From Polyangiaceae bacterium UTPRO1 (GTDB taxonomy: Bacteria > Desulfobacterota > Binatia > UTPRO1), in contig MWST01000035.1 of the NCBI GenBank assembly GCA_002050235.1, positions 211,359 through 275,358 on the forward strand: a stretch of 64,000 bases of DNA, read 5' to 3'. How positions within the stretch are numbered: the stretch's first letter is position 1; the number at the start of each line of letters is the position of its first letter. Both the position numbers and the translations under genes were made by a program. The notes beneath the pieces are model-generated. The model worked only from the letters and a program-made list of their open reading frames with translations. It made no database searches and was not told the origin of the DNA. Of this stretch, positions 61,637 through 64,000 are shown piece after piece.

Positions 61637-62254
61637 ATGACCGACCTGAGTGCGCCGACCAAGGTCCGCGAAGCCATCCACCGCTGTCTCGCCGCCAGTC
61701 CGAAGGGACGCGAGCCGATGAACGCGCTGGTCGTGTGGACGGAGCTCGGCAAGGGCCTCGCCGGCACGCTCGAAGAGGTCGGCGTCGGGCGCGGGATGCT
61801 GCGCAACATCATCGTCGCGCACTGCATGGATCGCGGTGCGGCCCCGGACGTGGACCTCGAGCGCTGGGCGTACCGGGTGGAGCCGGAAGAGCGCCTCACC
61901 GCCGCGGAGACGGCGGCGGTGCTCCAGCACACCGAGGCGGAGCTCGCGCAGGCGTTGCCCGAACTGGCGCGACGGTCCGAGGGCTCGCCCGAGACGCGCC
62001 GCCGACTGTTCGTAACCGTCGCCCAGGGTTGGTACCCGGTCGGGCTCGACATCGTACGCACGCTGCCGGCCGCCCGGCAGGCGCCCGAATCGGCCCTGCT
62101 GGGTGCGCTCGCCGCGTGGTGTGCGCGCTATCTGCCGGAGAGCGCGTCCGGCGCCGACTTCACGCCGCTGGCCGACACCGAAGCGCAGGAGCTGCTCGCT
62201 TTCCTCGGCAAGACCGAGGACAACAACGACGCGCACGAGGAGTCAGGAACCTAG
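61637..62254 (+). CDS. Hypothetical helical protein at the end of the nar operon
   Basis: 205 residues, soluble, no signal. The N-terminal third (VREAIHRCLAASPKGREPM ... GTLEEVGVGRGMLRNIIVAHC) looks like a small regulatory domain. The rest is helical (AETAAVLQHTEAELAQALPEL, RRLFVTVAQGWYPVGLDIV, LLGALAAWCARYL). No family recognised. Close spacing to narI (19 bp) suggests a nitrate-related accessory role. It is the last intact gene before the mobile-element zone. Confidence 0.65.
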   Translation: MTDLSAPTKVREAIHRCLAASPKGREPMNALVVWTELGKGLAGTLEEVGVGRGMLRNIIVAHCMDRGAAPDVDLERWAYRVEPEERLTAAETAAVLQHTEAELAQALPELARRSEGSPETRRRLFVTVAQGWYPVGLDIVRTLPAARQAPESALLGALAAWCARYLPESASGADFTPLADTEAQELLAFLGKTEDNNDAHEESGT

Positions 62255-62265
62255 ACTGATTCCGG

Positions 62266-62425
62266 AGCGCGGGGCTAGCCCCCGCATGCGCTCCCACGCG
62301 GCGCATCCTGCCGGCAGGAAACAGGGTGATAAGCGTGAGCGCGGGGGCTAGCCCCCGCATGCGTCCTCACGCGGCGCATCCTGCCGGCAGGAAACAAGGT
62401 GATAAGCGTGAGCGCGGGGGCTAGC
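62266..62425. repeat. Tandem 72/73-bp direct repeats with a palindromic core
   Basis: Two near-identical units (62266-62337, 62338-62410) and a 15-base third start. Each unit holds a near-perfect palindrome (GCGGGGGCTAGCCCCCGC at 62341-62358; one G shorter in the first copy), CCTGCCGGCAGG, and GGTGATAAGCGTGA. Differences between copies are few. They follow the last nar-cluster gene. Confidence 0.85.
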
Positions 62426-62526
62426 GGCGAGTTGTCGGCGAAGAGGCCGACGTTGTTGCGGACCAGGACGTTCTCCGCGGCGCGCACGTTGCTGGCCTCC
62501 TTGAGGCCGAGGCCCATGCCGTCCGC
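62424..62526 (-). pseudogene. NosD-like beta-helix fragment
   Basis: About 34 codons on the minus strand (ADGMGLGLKEAS, NVRAAENVLVRNNVGLFADN) match a turn of the NosD-type parallel beta-helix. An in-frame stop lies upstream and the tandem repeats replace the downstream side. A leftover of a nitrous-oxide-reductase accessory or related gene; too short to work. Confidence 0.6.
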
Positions 62527-62715
62527 TCAGAGCCTGTGAAGGAATCCGGTTGTCGCGCCGGTTCCCGTCCAGCCGATGGGCATCGCGGTCAATGGTAGTC
62601 TGCTTCGGCGTGCCACTCCTGGGCCTCGTCAAAGCGATCGCCTGATGATCCGGCCAGACCATCAGCTACTCGGAGCGATGCCGCGCCCATCGGCCACTGC
62701 CATTCCTCGGGGGCA

Positions 62716-63732
62716 TGGCCTGCGAAACCGTTGCGTGCCGCACGGGCCGCCCGCCCGTGGCATCGCTGGGGTACACATCCCGCGACGCGACCGGCACCGT
62801 GCTCCACCAGATCGTCCGCGAACACCTCGAGACCCTCCTCGCCACCACGCAGCACGCCGCTCCGAACCCGCGCGCTCCTCGGCTTCGCGCGGCGGCGCGG
62901 CATCACGGACGGCCGTAGCGGGACGGTGACGGCGATTCAGAGATTTGGCGGCGGACTCCAGACGAACACCCACTTTCACACCCTGGTCCTCGAAGGGGTC
63001 TTCGCCACCGCGCCCGACGGTACCACCCGTTTCGATCTCGCGCCGCCGCCCACCGATCGGGAGGTCGCGCGCCTACTCGCGGCCGTCGGCACCCGCATCT
63101 TGCGTCTCTTGCGGCGTCGGGGTGTGCTCGCGGCCGACAACGCAGCCGACCTTACGACGGATCCCCTCGCGGACGCCCCTGGCACGACGGCACGCGCCAC
63201 CTGATCTTTACCTCGCACGAATCCCTGGAACGCTTGGCGTCCATAACCCAGCGACCGCACGTCAATTTGGTCCTGTACCATGGCGTCCTGGCCCCGCGCG
63301 CGCAGTGGTGCCCGCCGAGTGCGTCTGCCATCCACCCACCGCTCGCCTGGCCGCCCACGCCTGAGGTTCCGGCGGCGCTCGTCCCGGCCGCGGCACCGTC
63401 GATACCCCCATCCTCGGCACCGGCCGCTACCGACCCGCCGCCCCTGGGCGCACGCCGTGCCGATGATCCCCACGTCGCCCGGTGCCCCGCCGCCGTCCCC
63501 GAGTGCGGCACGGACGCGACGAGCCTGGGCATCGGCTGATTTAATGAGGAGAGTGTTCGCCCTGGAAGTGTTGGCGTGCGCCAGCTGCGGCGGGCGCCGG
63601 CGCTTCATCGCGACCATCGAGGACTCGCCGGTCGTCGCCAAGATCCTCGCCCACCTTGGGCGGTCCACCGCGGAACCGGCCGTCGCGCCGGCGCGGCCAC
63701 CACCGGACCCCACCGGATTCGACTTCGCCTGA
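62716..63732 (+). pseudogene. IS91-family transposase pseudogene
   Basis: Fragments in different frames line up with an IS91-type (Y2/HUH) transposase in order: LHQIVREHLETLLATT near 62805, then AIQRFGGGLQTNTHFHTLVLEGVF near 62935 with PPPTDREVARLLA. Next is HVNLVLYHGVLAP near 63260, and finally [24 protein letters not shown] followed by ATIEDSPVVAKILAHLG to 63732. The frameshifts and the missing catalytic Tyr stretch mark it as dead. No convincing IS ends were found. Confidence 0.8.
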
Positions 63733-63806
63733 TTTTTCCCCGGCGATATTCTCACCCGCCTCCGGCGGGGCTGGCCGCGCTACGTCGAGTCTTGACGGAT
63801 CGACAG

Positions 63807-63818
63807 AGAGCCTGTGAA
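63807..63818. repeat. Candidate left end of the IS1182-type element
   Basis: AGAGCCTGTGAA, 30 bases before the transposase ATG. The identical 12-mer occurs in the same orientation at 62529-62540, beside the nosD scrap, suggesting an isolated end left by a related insertion. Confidence 0.45.
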
Positions 63819-63848
63819 TTTTTCCCCGCGATGCAGTAGACATACTTC

Positions 63849-64000
63849 ATGGCGGATGCGGAGCGGGGAGTGGGGGCGGGAGGGGCGAGCCTGCCGCGGT
63901 TGGTGACGGCGAACCGGCGGCAGGTGGAGCTGCGACCGTTCGACTTGGAATCGCTGTTGGCGCCCGAGCATCGGGCGCGCGCAATCTGGGCGATGGTGGA
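63849..64000 (+). mobile_element. IS1182-type transposase, 5' part (runs off the window)
   Basis: The first 50 residues are visible from ATG 63849. After a Gly-rich start come LVTANRRQVELRPFDLESLL and APEHRARAIWAMV, the usual opening of IS1182-family DDE transposases (short N-terminal domain with HRARAIWAxV). The rest lies outside the window, so integrity cannot be judged. Confidence 0.75.

Noticed and set aside
62266..62425. Tandem repeats as a CRISPR array
   Set aside because: The whole 72/73-bp unit repeats with no unique spacers, there are only two and a bit copies, and no cas genes are present.

Overview
The window is a high-GC (roughly two-thirds G+C) chromosomal segment of a Gram-negative bacterium. 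Lipoprotein acylation (Lnt), an alternative complex III, a caa3-type oxidase, a type-B succinate dehydrogenase, a dockerin-type PQQ sugar dehydrogenase and a NarGHJI-type complex together suggest an uncultivated deltaproteobacterium-like lineage (Binatota/Myxococcota-like). That placement is inference. No rRNA, tRNA or CRISPR array was seen.

Layout. (1) 1-0.7 kb: the 3' truncated end of an HDOD signalling gene and a small partner. (2) 0.85-13.7 kb, minus strand: a composite defence island. Type I restriction-modification genes (hsdM ... hsdS ... hsdR) are split by two tandem AbiE toxin-antitoxin modules (one with a gutted toxin), a DUF262/DUF1524 GmrSD-like gene and a Fic gene. HsdR carries a C-terminal AlbA_2/Schlafen domain. 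(3) 13.7-21.4 kb: periplasmic and envelope genes (dockerin-PQQ dehydrogenase, beta-hydroxyacid dehydrogenase, pectinacetylesterase-like hydrolase, ankyrin lipoprotein, Lnt, YqgE). (4) 21.4-37.1 kb, minus strand: one compact 15-gene respiratory block, actABCDEF - small membrane gene - sco - ctaCDE - subunit IV - sdhCAB. Junctions are mostly 1-8 bp overlaps or 1-3 bp gaps. The block could carry electrons from succinate to quinone and from quinol through ACIII to the caa3 oxidase and O2. (5) 37.2-44.1 kb: a CoA transferase, an AhpD-like protein, an FmdE-like protein, two DUF488 proteins, an FAD reductase and a homospermidine synthase. (6) 44.2-48.7 kb: a sigma-54 activator divergent from ric/ytfE, then DUF2249 genes, a polytopic membrane protein and a SufT-like protein. 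Two good sigma-54 promoters and a repeated GTTCC/GGAAC element link them into an apparent nitrosative-stress or Fe-S-repair regulon. (7) 48.7-53.8 kb: a methyltransferase with a Fur-box-like site and a GMC oxidoreductase/CrtC-like lipocalin operon. (8) 54.0-62.3 kb: diheme cytochrome c, narGHJI (or nxr-like) and a small unknown gene. (9) 62.26-64 kb: a decayed mobile-element zone with tandem 72/73-bp repeats, a nosD scrap, an IS91-family pseudogene and the 5' end of an IS1182-type transposase.

The most distinctive features are the tandem AbiE modules with shared operators and apparently leaderless promoters, the chimeric restriction island, and the sigma-54 regulon controlled by an activator whose only N-terminal extension is a short His/Cys cluster.
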